A stretch of DNA of 64,000 nt, from positions 1-64,000 of the IMG/VR virus record IMGVR_UViG_3300025168_000033. One strand, 5' to 3'. Shown piece after piece: positions 13,862-22,230 of the stretch (positions within the stretch are counted from its first letter, which is position 1; each line of letters starts with the position of its first letter). The DNA comes from a virus. Below the pieces are notes generated by a model. The model had not been told where the DNA came from. It searched no databases and saw only the letters and a list, made by a program, of their open reading frames with translations. The translations under genes and the position numbers were made by a program.

Positions 13862-14347
13862 CTACTGACCTGTTTCTATGTCCGTATATGTTATAGAAAC
13901 TTTTCCACCAGCATCAAGTATCTTAGCTACTTTCGGATAAAAATCCTTGTAAGCATTGACACTAGAGCTTCCAGTATAAGTTGCAGCAGATACAGCATCA
14001 TTAACCAAAAGACACCCCATTGTGTGGTCATCGGTATTACCTGTGTGAATAAGTATATACTGAAATTCAATGCCATTGTTTTTAAGTTTCCAATTAGGTG
14101 CATTATGTATGCAAAGCATGCCTTTATGCATTGAACCATATCTTTTAGTATATTTTGCATGGAATCCTCCTTCACGTCTTAAAGATACTTCATAAGTACC
14201 TTCAGGAACACGAGTTTCACCCATTATTTTAGTGCCTGTTATTTGTTGCTGATCTTCTACAGTAAAACATTCAAGAACACCATCAATATATAATGCGCCT
14301 AATGTTGTTTCACCGTTATCACCAAATCGTTTTACTTCTAGTTTCAT
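13862..14347 (-). CDS. DUF5675-like protein, 161 aa
   Basis: The start at ATG 14347 (MKLEVKRFGDNGETTLGALY) was chosen because the longer frame would run into thyA. The protein has the order FTVEDQQQ, ETRVPEGTYEVSLR, LCIHNAPNWK and ILIHTGNTDDHTMGCLLV. The His-x-Gly and Gly-Cys features resemble the DUF5675 family often encoded near phage lysis genes. It superficially recalls L,D-transpeptidase active sites. A cell-wall related role is plausible; the reaction is unknown. Confidence 0.65.
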   Translation of the reverse strand: MKLEVKRFGDNGETTLGALYIDGVLECFTVEDQQQITGTKIMGETRVPEGTYEVSLRREGGFHAKYTKRYGSMHKGMLCIHNAPNWKLKNNGIEFQYILIHTGNTDDHTMGCLLVNDAVSAATYTGSSSVNAYKDFYPKVAKILDAGGKVSITYTDIETGQ

Positions 14348-14420
14348 AACTGATTGTTTGTATTTTATTTTATATGCATCAAATATGCTATAAAACTGCT
14401 TCAATAATTTATATATCATG

Positions 14421-15452
14421 TTAAACGGATATTGGGACATTTTTCCAGTTATGATGTGCATCATAATTTACTATTTCAAAGTCCTCAAATTTATAATCAA
14501 AAATAGAATTTGCTTTGTTTAAATTTAGCTCGGGTAAAACATCCGTTTTAGATGTTCTTGTTAATTGAGCTTCAACAAAAGAAATATGATTGTTATATAG
14601 ATGAACATCTCCTAAGTTACCAATCAATTCTCCTGGAACCATGTTAACTTGTTGTGCAATCATTTCTAATAACATTCCATAACTTGCAATATTAAAAGGT
14701 AAACCTAAGAAAGTATCTACACTTCTTTGATTCCACATTAAACTGATTTCTCTTTTAGGAATATTTGCATTATCAAAAAGTTCATCATCCGTCATAATAT
14801 CAAGAGTAGGATTTTTTTTATTCCACATATCATATCTTTCTTTATAACTCAATTCTCTAGTCCAAACTTGAAATCCATAATGACAAGGTGGTAAAACCAT
14901 CTGTTCTATTTCACCGGCATTCCAAGCATTAACCATCAATCTTCTTGAATTAGGATTTGTTTTAAGGTCATTAATTAAATTTGAAATTTGATCAGTATTA
15001 GGAGCATCCCAATCTTCATTAGAATATCCTTTCCAACTTCTCCATTGCTTACCATAAACAGGACCTAATTCACCCCAAGTCTTTGCAAAATAATCATCAT
15101 TCTTAATTTTTTCTTTAAACCATTCCATAGATGCATTTTCCTCATTAGCACCTAAATCTTTTTGCTCTTTAAGATAATGTTTCCAAGCGTCACTATTCCA
15201 TATATTACATCCATTATCTACAAGATATTTAATATTTGTATCTCCTCGCAAGAACCATAATAGTTCTACAATAATACCCTTTAAATACATTTTCTTGGTT
15301 GTTAACAATGGGAATCCATTTTTCATATTAAAACGAATTTGTCTTCCAAATACTGAACGAGTTCCTGTTCCTGTACGATCCCCTTTTTGAATTCCATTTT
15401 CCAGAATATCTTTTAAAAGGTCATGATATACTTTATCTGTTTTATTTAGCAT
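14421..15452 (-). CDS. thyA: Thymidylate synthase ThyA, 343 aa
   Basis: Converts dUMP to dTMP with methylenetetrahydrofolate. Catalytic Cys190 lies in LPPCHYGFQVW. RTGTGTRSVFG binds phosphate; NQRSVDTFLGLPFNIASYG includes N254. That Asn is a dUMP determinant (Asp in dCMP hydroxymethylases), which argues against a hydroxymethylase like T4 gp42. Two insertions (about residues 94-125 and 200-230) make it longer than the 264-aa E. coli enzyme but are usual in many Firmicutes and Bacteroidota ThyA. ATG at 15452 is preferred; an upstream frame overlaps the previous gene. Confidence 0.95.
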   Translation of the reverse strand: MLNKTDKVYHDLLKDILENGIQKGDRTGTGTRSVFGRQIRFNMKNGFPLLTTKKMYLKGIIVELLWFLRGDTNIKYLVDNGCNIWNSDAWKHYLKEQKDLGANEENASMEWFKEKIKNDDYFAKTWGELGPVYGKQWRSWKGYSNEDWDAPNTDQISNLINDLKTNPNSRRLMVNAWNAGEIEQMVLPPCHYGFQVWTRELSYKERYDMWNKKNPTLDIMTDDELFDNANIPKREISLMWNQRSVDTFLGLPFNIASYGMLLEMIAQQVNMVPGELIGNLGDVHLYNNHISFVEAQLTRTSKTDVLPELNLNKANSIFDYKFEDFEIVNYDAHHNWKNVPISV

Positions 15453-15687
15453 CTTTTTTAGATTTATCTTCTTTAGGTTCGTCTTTAATAATTTCAGCTT
15501 TTTCAGCATCCTTAAAGAAAAGCTTAACGGTTTTTGATGTAGCAGTATCTTTAATTAAAATATACAATTCACCAGTTTTATCATCAAATTCTGAAAAGAC
15601 TTGGCTTCGGGTATATGGAATTATCAATTGATCGTTAACTGCAATTGATGCAGTTAGTTTTTTTATTCCTAATTTTTTATTTAGCAT
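15442..15687 (-). CDS. Small beta-rich protein with Lys/Glu tail, 81 aa
   Basis: Residues 1-60 alternate hydrophobic and polar residues (KLTASIAVNDQLIIPYTRSQ), suggesting a beta domain. The last 20 residues are Lys/Glu/Asp only. It overlaps the thyA start by 11 bases. No family recognised. Confidence 0.55.
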   Translation of the reverse strand: MLNKKLGIKKLTASIAVNDQLIIPYTRSQVFSEFDDKTGELYILIKDTATSKTVKLFFKDAEKAEIIKDEPKEDKSKKDAK

Positions 15688-16873
15688 TATAGTCGAATTT
15701 TAAATTGTTTCTTATTCTTTCAGCTTCACCTGGATTTGTAACTAATCCTTTATGTACTGCAGCCATACATTGATTTATAGCTTTTTTAGATTCAGATTTT
15801 CTATTAGTATACCAAGCAGCAATATTAAGACAGTCGGCAATTTTCCAGGAATATGTCTGCGGATCAAGAAATAATCCTCTTTTTGGATACGGATTTTTCT
15901 TATGAAAGTTTTTAAATGCATATGAAATTAATATGTACATGCTTTCAAATCTTCGTTGTCTTTCATAGAATTTACAAAGTATTACAAAATGTTCAGCTCT
16001 TAATGAATCAAAATCCGAGCACTTCAATAAATCATCTACAATTTCAACATTTGCATATTTGACAGGTTTTTTAGCTGCTGCAAGTTCATTATTAATTCTA
16101 ATCTTTAAATTAGCAATTTGAAATTGCGCCCAATATAATTCTTCTGTATATCCTCCTCCACGTTTAATTCTTTCACCATACCAAAATACAGATTCAATAG
16201 CATTTTCAGTAGTAACTGCATCACGATAAGATTGAGCCAAGTAAAATACCCATCGCGGATCTTTCTTAGGATCGTTCTTTACATAATCTAATAGTATTTT
16301 ACTATCTCTTTCATATTTTTCCTGTTGAGTCATTGAGGTCCAGCTATTACCATCTGGAGTTACGAGTGTATGAATTCCTCTTATAAATCCTGTAGGTTTA
16401 TCTAAAGGTTTATCGGTTTGAAGAAATTCATGAACTGGCCCATACCAGTAATATCCTGCAGTATTAGACCAGATTTGATTACGATTATATCTTGTAGAAC
16501 CATATTCAGTTTCAACAGCTGCACCTGATAATTTATCTAATGCCTGTAAGAATTGTTCTTTTTTAAATGCCGGATCTATAATTAATTGTTCATCGGCATC
16601 AATCCAAAAGCTATGTGAGCATCCTGTTTTTTCAGCCTCAACTCTTGCAAAGTTTCTTGCAGTACAAAAATTTACCCATTCATGATCGACAACTTTACCA
16701 GGAATTCCTTTTTCTTTAAAGAAATCTTCTACAATTTGTTTAGTATTATCTGTCGATCCAGTATCTACTACTATATAATGATCCAGTATAGGCCAAACCG
16801 TTTCTAGCATTCTGCGAATTACTCGTTCTTCATCTTTAACAATGATACTCAAGCATAATTTACTTTGACTCAT
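15677..16873 (-). CDS. Family 2 glycosyltransferase with C-terminal helical repeats, 398 aa
   Basis: GT-A fold transferase. The N-terminus LCLSIIVKDEERVIRRML and YIVVDTGSTDNTKQIVEDFF bind the nucleotide; WIDADEQLI supplies the DxD metal site (about residues 92-97). The C-terminal half is helical with alanine- and tryptophan-rich pairs resembling TPR repeats, as in SunS-type enzymes. Substrate unknown. It could glycosylate a virion protein, host surface polymer or DNA base. It lies apart from the main glycan cluster at 21-26 kb. Confidence 0.85.
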   Translation of the reverse strand: MSQSKLCLSIIVKDEERVIRRMLETVWPILDHYIVVDTGSTDNTKQIVEDFFKEKGIPGKVVDHEWVNFCTARNFARVEAEKTGCSHSFWIDADEQLIIDPAFKKEQFLQALDKLSGAAVETEYGSTRYNRNQIWSNTAGYYWYGPVHEFLQTDKPLDKPTGFIRGIHTLVTPDGNSWTSMTQQEKYERDSKILLDYVKNDPKKDPRWVFYLAQSYRDAVTTENAIESVFWYGERIKRGGGYTEELYWAQFQIANLKIRINNELAAAKKPVKYANVEIVDDLLKCSDFDSLRAEHFVILCKFYERQRRFESMYILISYAFKNFHKKNPYPKRGLFLDPQTYSWKIADCLNIAAWYTNRKSESKKAINQCMAAVHKGLVTNPGEAERIRNNLKFDYNAK

Positions 16874-16879
16874 ATTTGT

Positions 16880-17956
16880 TTATTTGAAATATCTAAAATC
16901 TTGATTATTTTCAATCTTAAGAAGTGTATTGTAAATTAATTCAATTACATATTCAACATCCTTCTTTTGCGCTGCTTCTACTGTTGTATGCATATATTTC
17001 AACGGTAATGAAATTAATGCTGACGGAACTCCACCATTACTATATGCAAATGCATCTGTATCGGTTCCTGTAGCTCTTGATGCTGCTGCTCTTTGAAATG
17101 GAATTTCTTTTTCAATTGCCGTATCTTTTATTAGCTTTAATAAATTATTATGAACCGCCGGTCCAACTAATAAACAAGGACCTTCACCACCAGTTACAAC
17201 GCCTTGAGCAACTTTATCAATCATTGGTGTTGAAGTATCATGACAAACATCAGTAACTATTGCAACATCAGGTTTAATTGTATGAGCCATCATATGAGCA
17301 CCATTCAATCCAACTTCTTCCTGAACTGAATTTACAATATATAATGCAAATGGTAATTTTGTTTTTCTTTCTTTTAATAATCTTGCAACTTCAGCTATCA
17401 TAAAACCACCTACTCGATTATCAAGTGCACGACCAACATAATACTTATTATTCAATATCATGAATTTATCTTCGTACGTTATTACATCACCTACATTGAT
17501 TCCCATCTTAGCAACTTCCTTTGCATCGTCAGCTCCTACATCTATTGTAATATTTTTCATTGATGGTGATTGTTCATTACCACCATGCCTTGTATGAATT
17601 GCAGGCCATCCAAAAATTCCTTTTATTACACCTTTGTCTGTATGAATATTTACTCTTTTTGATGGTGCAATTTGATGATCAGTTCCACCATTTCTTCTAA
17701 CATAAATAAATCCATCCGGTGTTATATAATGAACATACCAGGATATTTCATCAGCATGAGCTTCAATTACAACCTTGTATTTAGCTTTAGGATTAATTAT
17801 TGCAGCTACACTTCCATAGTTATCTACTATATAATCATCTACATAAGGCTTAATATAATCTAGCCATATTTTTTGTCCTTTAGATTCAAATCCAGTTGGT
17901 GATGGATTATTTATATATTGTTCTAGAAATTCTATTGATTTTTTCTTCTTACTCAT
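16880..17956 (-). CDS. M42 family metallo-aminopeptidase, 358 aa
   Basis: Di-zinc aminopeptidase of the M42 (glutamyl aminopeptidase/FrvX/tetrahedral peptidase) family. All expected ligands and catalytic residues are visible: H67 in EAHADE, D179 in RALDNRVGG, E213-E214 in VQEEVG, D236 in IVTDVCHD and H323 in YMHTTVE. Length is normal (about 350). It would trim peptides in the cytoplasm as a large homo-oligomer. M42 enzymes are uncommon in phages; here it could recycle host protein for late synthesis. Its stop is six bases before the glycosyltransferase start. Confidence 0.9.
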   Translation of the reverse strand: MSKKKKSIEFLEQYINNPSPTGFESKGQKIWLDYIKPYVDDYIVDNYGSVAAIINPKAKYKVVIEAHADEISWYVHYITPDGFIYVRRNGGTDHQIAPSKRVNIHTDKGVIKGIFGWPAIHTRHGGNEQSPSMKNITIDVGADDAKEVAKMGINVGDVITYEDKFMILNNKYYVGRALDNRVGGFMIAEVARLLKERKTKLPFALYIVNSVQEEVGLNGAHMMAHTIKPDVAIVTDVCHDTSTPMIDKVAQGVVTGGEGPCLLVGPAVHNNLLKLIKDTAIEKEIPFQRAAASRATGTDTDAFAYSNGGVPSALISLPLKYMHTTVEAAQKKDVEYVIELIYNTLLKIENNQDFRYFK

Positions 17957-18122
17957 TAACTTTATCTTTTATGACATTCTTACGTCCGTTAATACTTCCT
18001 TCTTTAAATGCAAATTTAATTATCTGCATTAATTGCAATTTACGCTCTGGATCTAAATTTAGTTTATTTGAATAAGCGTTAACTATTCGCTCTAGTTTTT
18101 CTGACAATTTTATCTCATCCAT
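17949..18122 (-). CDS. Small helical hypothetical protein, 57 aa
   Basis: ATG at 18122 (MDEIKLSEKLERIVNAYSNK) is preferred over a start 27 codons upstream, because the extra part is read from the AT-rich intergenic region and has no protein-like character. The product is helical and charged. It overlaps the M42 start by eight bases. Confidence 0.5.
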   Translation of the reverse strand: MDEIKLSEKLERIVNAYSNKLNLDPERKLQLMQIIKFAFKEGSINGRKNVIKDKVNE

Positions 18123-18202
18123 GTAAGTATAGTTTATGATAATTATATCATTGTAGTTTACAAAAGTTTCAAAAGGTAAACTAATAGTTTCTAAAATAAA
18201 CA

Positions 18203-18232
18203 AGAAAAGAACCTTTTACAGTTCCTTTCTTT
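18203..18232 (-). terminator. Possible terminator after the 68-aa gene
   Basis: Minus strand GAAAGGAAC pairs with GTTCTTTTC across an eight-base loop, then a T-rich stretch. One mismatch in the stem makes this weaker than the terminators at 34.5, 37.8 and 56.1 kb. Confidence 0.35.
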
Positions 18233-18437
18233 AATCTTGATTGAATTTTCTAAATGTTTTATTATTGAACGTCTGATAAGGTGAAGTATCATCTTTAACT
18301 TTACGCTTATGTGGATACTCATAATCTACTTCTTTATAGGGCGTGGTTTTAATATTTCGATCTTGTTCCCAATAATCGATAAAGTCCTGTAAGCTGCCTT
18401 TAAATTGTTGTATTTTACTGAGTTTTTCGTTCTTCAT
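18231..18437 (-). CDS. Hypothetical protein, 68 aa
   Basis: Short, charged soluble protein starting MKNEKLSKIQQFKGSLQDFI, with a Tyr/Lys-rich middle and a basic C-terminus. The start superficially resembles a cargo peptide but lacks the terminal (L/I)xE site, so I do not count it as cargo. No family recognised. Confidence 0.5.
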   Translation of the reverse strand: MKNEKLSKIQQFKGSLQDFIDYWEQDRNIKTTPYKEVDYEYPHKRKVKDDTSPYQTFNNKTFRKFNQD

Positions 18438-18442
18438 TTAAA

Positions 18443-18655
18443 TTATTCAGTTTCTTCGACAGCTTCCATTTGTGGAGCTTCTTCAGCACCTTCAGCACCT
18501 TCTGGTTTTTGCTTTAAAAAGTCTAAAGCGCTTTTAATAATTGCTGCATCTTCAAAAGAATATACACCTTTAGATTGTCCGATTTGTACACCTTGTACTA
18601 GTACTTGAACTGCTCCTTGCAAGTCCGTTACTTCCTGATTTACTTGTTTTGCCAT
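18443..18655 (-). CDS. Small acidic-tailed helical protein, 70 aa
   Basis: An N-terminal valine- and glutamine-rich helix (QEVTDLQGAVQVLVQGVQIG) is followed by an Ala/Glu/Pro-rich acidic tail. Reminiscent of small structural or chaperone-type phage proteins found next to virion genes. No firm family. Confidence 0.5.
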   Translation of the reverse strand: MAKQVNQEVTDLQGAVQVLVQGVQIGQSKGVYSFEDAAIIKSALDFLKQKPEGAEGAEEAPQMEAVEETE

Positions 18656-18662
18656 GATTTAT

Positions 18663-19337
18663 TTATTTAGCGGTTAAAAGATTAATTGTTACTGAGTGAG
18701 TTGTTGATACATTATTTAATTGTAAGTGTTTATGAGTATCACTCGTATTTATCATAAACACATCTTTCATTGGTATTTTTTCTGAGCTTAATGCAGTTGC
18801 ACCTAATGTTGAACTTACAGCAACAGTTGAAAATGTAGCACCAGTTGAAATTGTAGGTGAAAAGGCAACAGTTGTAGTAAGAAGTGTATCAGATGTAATA
18901 TTATTAATTGTTCTTATTTGTCCTCCAGATTCTATTCTATCACCACCTGAATAACTGGTAAATGATGTTGCAACACCGGTAACAACTGTACCAGCAGATC
19001 CTATTGTTCCAGTAGCACCAGTAAAGACATCCACATAATCAAAATCTGATAATTGTAATTCTAATTGTTTTTCTGATTCTAATGCTGTTGACGGCCATGT
19101 AGCATTAATCATGATAAAATTCATATCTTGATTAATTAATGCAGTCGGTCCAGTTCCACCACTAGGTCCTAAAACAAATGACTTAACATCATAGTCAGTT
19201 ATAGCTTGACTAAAATTACTTAGATTTCCTTCAACAAAGGATAAAAGTGTATCCTTGTTTTTTGTTATTGAAGGCGTATTTCCAATAATCTTTACAAATT
19301 TACTTGTACTATCTGTTTTACTTGAACAATTACTCAT
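18663..19337 (-). CDS. Putative virion beta-structured protein, 224 aa
   Basis: Gly/Thr/Ser-rich with the motifs GPSGGTGPTAL and TGATGTIGSAGTVVTGVATS, then SFTSYSGGDRIESGGQIRTI and ITSDTLLTTTVAFSP. This alternation (value, inequality, transition) is typical of repeating beta modules in phage structural and fibre-associated proteins. It suggests a surface or decoration protein. Start overlaps the stop of the membrane protein upstream by one base. Confidence 0.55.
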   Translation of the reverse strand: MSNCSSKTDSTSKFVKIIGNTPSITKNKDTLLSFVEGNLSNFSQAITDYDVKSFVLGPSGGTGPTALINQDMNFIMINATWPSTALESEKQLELQLSDFDYVDVFTGATGTIGSAGTVVTGVATSFTSYSGGDRIESGGQIRTINNITSDTLLTTTVAFSPTISTGATFSTVAVSSTLGATALSSEKIPMKDVFMINTSDTHKHLQLNNVSTTHSVTINLLTAK

Positions 19338-19969
19338 TAGTGTACTGTACGTTTTTTAATTGCAAGACTTTCATCTATTGATGGCGATAAAGGCTCACCA
19401 AAAGTTTGAATGTCATCTTTAGCTTCTGTATTATATGTATCTTTATTAGATTGTTTAATGTCTTGTGATGTTTCGATAATAGTTTCTACTATAGGATTTT
19501 CAGCAATAATTTCTTCACTAGGCTTAATATAATCAACTAACGATTTAATAAATCCTAATGCAACTAATGGTAAAATACCACCTGAAATAATTGAAAGTAT
19601 TCTTTTTTGATAAATTACTGGCTCTTCATTAATTCCAAATAATTCAGTCCATGCAGTAAAATCATGTAAATGAACAAATGCATAATATGAATTACCCATA
19701 GCCTGCATAAATGTTAATACCGCAAATAACGCATAGACTAAAGTCTTATTCATTTTATCTAGGGTAACTATTGATGCAAGAGATGCAGCAGCACCTATTT
19801 CAAATGCAATTGCTAATGTTACTGCCAGCCATGTATCATTTGATAATGAAAAGAAATCTATTACGTGAATCGTAGATATTAATGAAACTAATACATACAA
19901 TCCTACAAATGTACCTATAATAAAATAGTGAACAGATTTGGATTTCTTATTTAAATTTGTATTCGACAT
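19337..19969 (-). CDS. Four-helix membrane protein, 210 aa
   Basis: Four membrane segments are visible, roughly at residues 14-33, 43-63, 72-93 and 122-143. They are followed by a polar C-terminal region of about 60 residues (SEEIIAENPIVETIIETSQD). The N-terminus is basic. No transporter or enzyme motif seen. It is preceded by a late promoter box at 19973-19983, so it is probably made late. Confidence 0.6.
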   Translation of the reverse strand: MSNTNLNKKSKSVHYFIIGTFVGLYVLVSLISTIHVIDFFSLSNDTWLAVTLAIAFEIGAAASLASIVTLDKMNKTLVYALFAVLTFMQAMGNSYYAFVHLHDFTAWTELFGINEEPVIYQKRILSIISGGILPLVALGFIKSLVDYIKPSEEIIAENPIVETIIETSQDIKQSNKDTYNTEAKDDIQTFGEPLSPSIDESLAIKKRTVH

Positions 19970-19972
19970 ATT

Positions 19973-19983
19973 ATTATATATTC
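19973..19983 (-). promoter_or_regulatory. Late promoter box (class B)
   Basis: Minus strand GAATATATAAT immediately upstream of the start at 19969, the same box as before other late genes. Spacing is shorter than usual, so the transcript would have almost no leader. Confidence 0.35.
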
Positions 19984-19988
19984 AACAC

Positions 19989-20315
19989 TTATTTAAGTGT
20001 TAAAATACTATCTTTTATTGTAGCATGTAATTTCATCATTTGAGGACCTCTATCAATTCTTGATATTTTATCATCAAGATCCAGATATACTGAAAGTTTT
20101 TCATTTCTCATTATTTCTGGAAAGCTATCTAGTCTTGATTGTTGAGATTCTATAACATATTTTATGCTATCAATTAATTCAATTGTAACTATTTCCTGTC
20201 TTTCAAATTTTGAAATAGTTCTTGATTTACTGCAAGATTTTAAAAAGAATATTCCTAAAAGTATTGCTAGAATATAGACTTTATATTTATTGAGTATTTC
20301 TTTAATTTTATCCAT
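19989..20315 (-). CDS. Single-span membrane protein with long coiled tail, 108 aa
   Basis: ATG at 20315 gives MDKIKEILNKYKVYILAILL. One membrane span ends in a cysteine (GIFFLKSCSKSR), followed by a charged helical domain of about 75 residues. The single N-terminal anchor plus periplasmic coil resembles inner spanins. This is one possibility, unproven. The start overlaps the stop of the zinc-finger gene upstream. Confidence 0.55.
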   Translation of the reverse strand: MDKIKEILNKYKVYILAILLGIFFLKSCSKSRTISKFERQEIVTIELIDSIKYVIESQQSRLDSFPEIMRNEKLSVYLDLDDKISRIDRGPQMMKLHATIKDSILTLK

Positions 20316-20508
20316 GGTAATTACCTTTTTTATTTTCACCTTTAGGAGTATAATGCTTTAATGTAGCATCAAAATAATCCTCTTCGTCACATACACAATC
20401 CGTTATTGGCAATTCGCATCTTTCACAAATAGGTTCAAGAGAGGAATCTGATTTTTTATCATCAGATTCCTTTATAAATTCATTAAATTTCTTATAGGTC
20501 CTTGACAT
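20308..20508 (-). CDS. Zinc-knuckle protein with capsid-targeting-like start, 66 aa
   Basis: MSRTYKKFNEFIKESDDKKS resembles the cargo peptide, with an (I)xE site after E14 (IKE|S). The mature 52 residues carry two cysteine pairs in ICERCELPITDCVCDEE, probably one zinc site, and a basic C-terminus. It may be a small packaged DNA-binding protein. A late promoter box lies 13 bases upstream. Confidence 0.55.
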   Translation of the reverse strand: MSRTYKKFNEFIKESDDKKSDSSLEPICERCELPITDCVCDEEDYFDATLKHYTPKGENKKGNYHG

Positions 20509-20520
20509 ATAGAATTTTAA

Positions 20521-20530
20521 TTTATATATC
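20521..20530 (-). promoter_or_regulatory. Late promoter box (class B)
   Basis: Minus strand GATATATAAA, 13 bases before the start of the zinc-knuckle gene (20508). Matches the late box of structural genes exactly. Confidence 0.5.
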
Positions 20531-20537
20531 TTGATTT

Positions 20538-21023
20538 TTAACTAGGACCATTAGTTGTATCTTCACCACCTTTTAATAAAGTATCAACATCAACTCCTTG
20601 TTCAGCAGCCTGTAATTCAGTAGCTACATCTTTAAGTTCCTGTAATTCAGTTTGAATTTCCTGCATTGGTTTTGCAAATGCATCACAAAGATCTCTAAAC
20701 ATTACAGCCATTGTAATTCCTTGACCTTCAAAAGTTTTAACAAAATGAAATGTAGCTTCAATATGTTCTCTTTTAACTAATGCTTTTGTCTTAGCTTTAA
20801 AGACACTTGTCATTTCCTTTTCAAGTTCAGCAATTGCATAACACTCATATCCTTTGAATGTAATATTATTTAAGAATCCTTCTGAATAAAATTCCACTAG
20901 ATCCTTAGATAATTCAACCATATATTTTTTATCTTTAAAACCTTGTTCTAAAGATTCAAATTTAGTTGTTAATTCTTTGACTAGATTTGTGTCAACATTA
21001 CTTTTCTTTTCTACGATTTCCAT
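20538..21023 (-). CDS. Helical hypothetical protein, 161 aa
   Basis: Almost entirely predicted helix with heptad-like spacing (LVKELTTKFESLEQGFKDKK; MQEIQTELQELKDVATELQA). A Gly/Asp/Thr/Asn-rich end follows. It could be a coiled-coil structural or assembly factor. No catalytic motif, membrane span or cargo peptide. Confidence 0.55.
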   Translation of the reverse strand: MEIVEKKSNVDTNLVKELTTKFESLEQGFKDKKYMVELSKDLVEFYSEGFLNNITFKGYECYAIAELEKEMTSVFKAKTKALVKREHIEATFHFVKTFEGQGITMAVMFRDLCDAFAKPMQEIQTELQELKDVATELQAAEQGVDVDTLLKGGEDTTNGPS

Positions 21024-21074
21024 AAGTTATAGATTTATTTATTTTTAGTTATATACAATTAGATTTATTTTGTT

Positions 21075-21779
21075 TCATTTATTCCATTTATCTGTAAATG
21101 TTTTTTGTTGTCCCATTGTAATTCTTGCTTGATTTTTTGAATCTAATGTAATTCCAGTTTTACCAAGATTTCCATCGTGATGATTTACAACTGAATCGCA
21201 CACTAGAGCATGTTTAATATTGTTTGTTTCTAATGTCAATGCATAATCATTATCACAAAACCAAAATTCAAAGTTTTCATCAAGTTTGCCTCCTGGATAT
21301 GTATCATAAATATCTCGTTGCTGAAATATACACCATCCTGCTAGTTCACCTCTTACTCGATATCCTTCATAAATTTTGCCTTTATGTTGTGAATTATCTC
21401 CTTGTGTTTGAGGGCACCATGGACTTACAGATTTATATATTGGATTAGTTTCCATAAAGTCAATGATAACATTTGCCCAATCCCTTTCAAATGTCAAATC
21501 ATTATTACAAAGTGCAACATATTTTGATTTACCCGCTTTACGACCAATATTTAGATATCGATGATAACCAAAAGGTACTTCAGGATGGATAGTTGTAACT
21601 TTATGCTTCCACTTGAAATCATTATATTCATTGTATGTGATATCTGAATTAGATTCTATCACATAAACATAAAATGTACCATCGGCTTTTGTCAACGAAT
21701 TAATAGCATCTTTAGTTACTTTCTTTAACTCTTCAGTTTTTGCATCACTTATTAATACTACGTCTATTACTCTTTTCAT
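21075..21779 (-). CDS. Glycosyltransferase, GT-A fold, 234 aa
   Basis: Begins VIDVVLISDAKTEELKKVTK, with a nucleotide-binding N-terminus. A long insertion contains YVALCNNDLTFERDW, where NND replaces the usual DxD, and FEFWFCDNDYALTLE, where DND is an alternative metal site. The closing VCDSVVNHHDGNLGKTGI resembles the C-terminal His motif of GT2 enzymes. A probable sugar transferase acting on a glycan made by the neighbouring genes. Confidence 0.75.
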   Translation of the reverse strand: MKRVIDVVLISDAKTEELKKVTKDAINSLTKADGTFYVYVIESNSDITYNEYNDFKWKHKVTTIHPEVPFGYHRYLNIGRKAGKSKYVALCNNDLTFERDWANVIIDFMETNPIYKSVSPWCPQTQGDNSQHKGKIYEGYRVRGELAGWCIFQQRDIYDTYPGGKLDENFEFWFCDNDYALTLETNNIKHALVCDSVVNHHDGNLGKTGITLDSKNQARITMGQQKTFTDKWNK

Positions 21780-22230
21780 AATTTATTAAAGTTTTATATT
21801 CAGATATTTTATCGGAGCATATTCCATTGCAATTATCAATATTCCAATTTGTTGTAATTTCTGGCATAACTGCAATAGATTTCGATGTTAATTTCTTACC
21901 TGGATATGTCCATATATATTTCTTAGATGTTAATGTCACATCATCTTCTTGATGCCAAAAGTAATTAAATTCATATCCACACTCAGCCAAGAATACCATA
22001 GATTCTAGATCTTTACAATGAATCCACAGTTTAATCAGTCGATCTTTGAACCATCTAAAGTCAACCTTATATTGAGGTTTGTCATGACCTAGAAATAAAA
22101 CGTTATCAACAAACCAAACGTCAATCTCAACATCATAGCCTTCTTTAATTGCTTTGTCGATATATGTTGGCTCGTTTTCATACGATTCAAATCTACCGTT
22201 TATATTTCCTCTATGTGATATTAATTTCAT
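21745..22230 (-). CDS. GDPD-like phosphodiesterase, 161 aa
   Basis: Glycerophosphodiester phosphodiesterase type barrel start: LISHRGNINGRFESYENEPT (catalytic His, Arg and Glu region), then EGYDVEIDVWFVDNVLFLGH containing ExD and a second catalytic His. This set (HR...E...ExD...H) is the GDPD signature. At 161 aa it lacks the C-terminal part of the 250-aa barrel, so it is a minimal or partial form. It may trim a glycerol phosphate-linked polymer. It overlaps the glycosyltransferase start by 35 bases. Confidence 0.7.
   Translation of the reverse strand: MKLISHRGNINGRFESYENEPTYIDKAIKEGYDVEIDVWFVDNVLFLGHDKPQYKVDFRWFKDRLIKLWIHCKDLESMVFLAECGYEFNYFWHQEDDVTLTSKKYIWTYPGKKLTSKSIAVMPEITTNWNIDNCNGICSDKISEYKTLINYEKSNRRSINK

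Noticed and set aside
14421-15452. ThyA homologue as a dCMP/dUMP hydroxymethylase
   Set aside because: The Asn in PFNIASYG that marks dUMP methylation is present, where hydroxymethylases for dCMP carry Asp. Ordinary thymidylate synthase is the simpler call.
18231-18437. MKNEKLSKIQQFKGSLQ start as a cargo peptide
   Set aside because: No aromatic residue followed by an (I/L/V)xE site within the first 20 residues; the similarity is limited to MKN.
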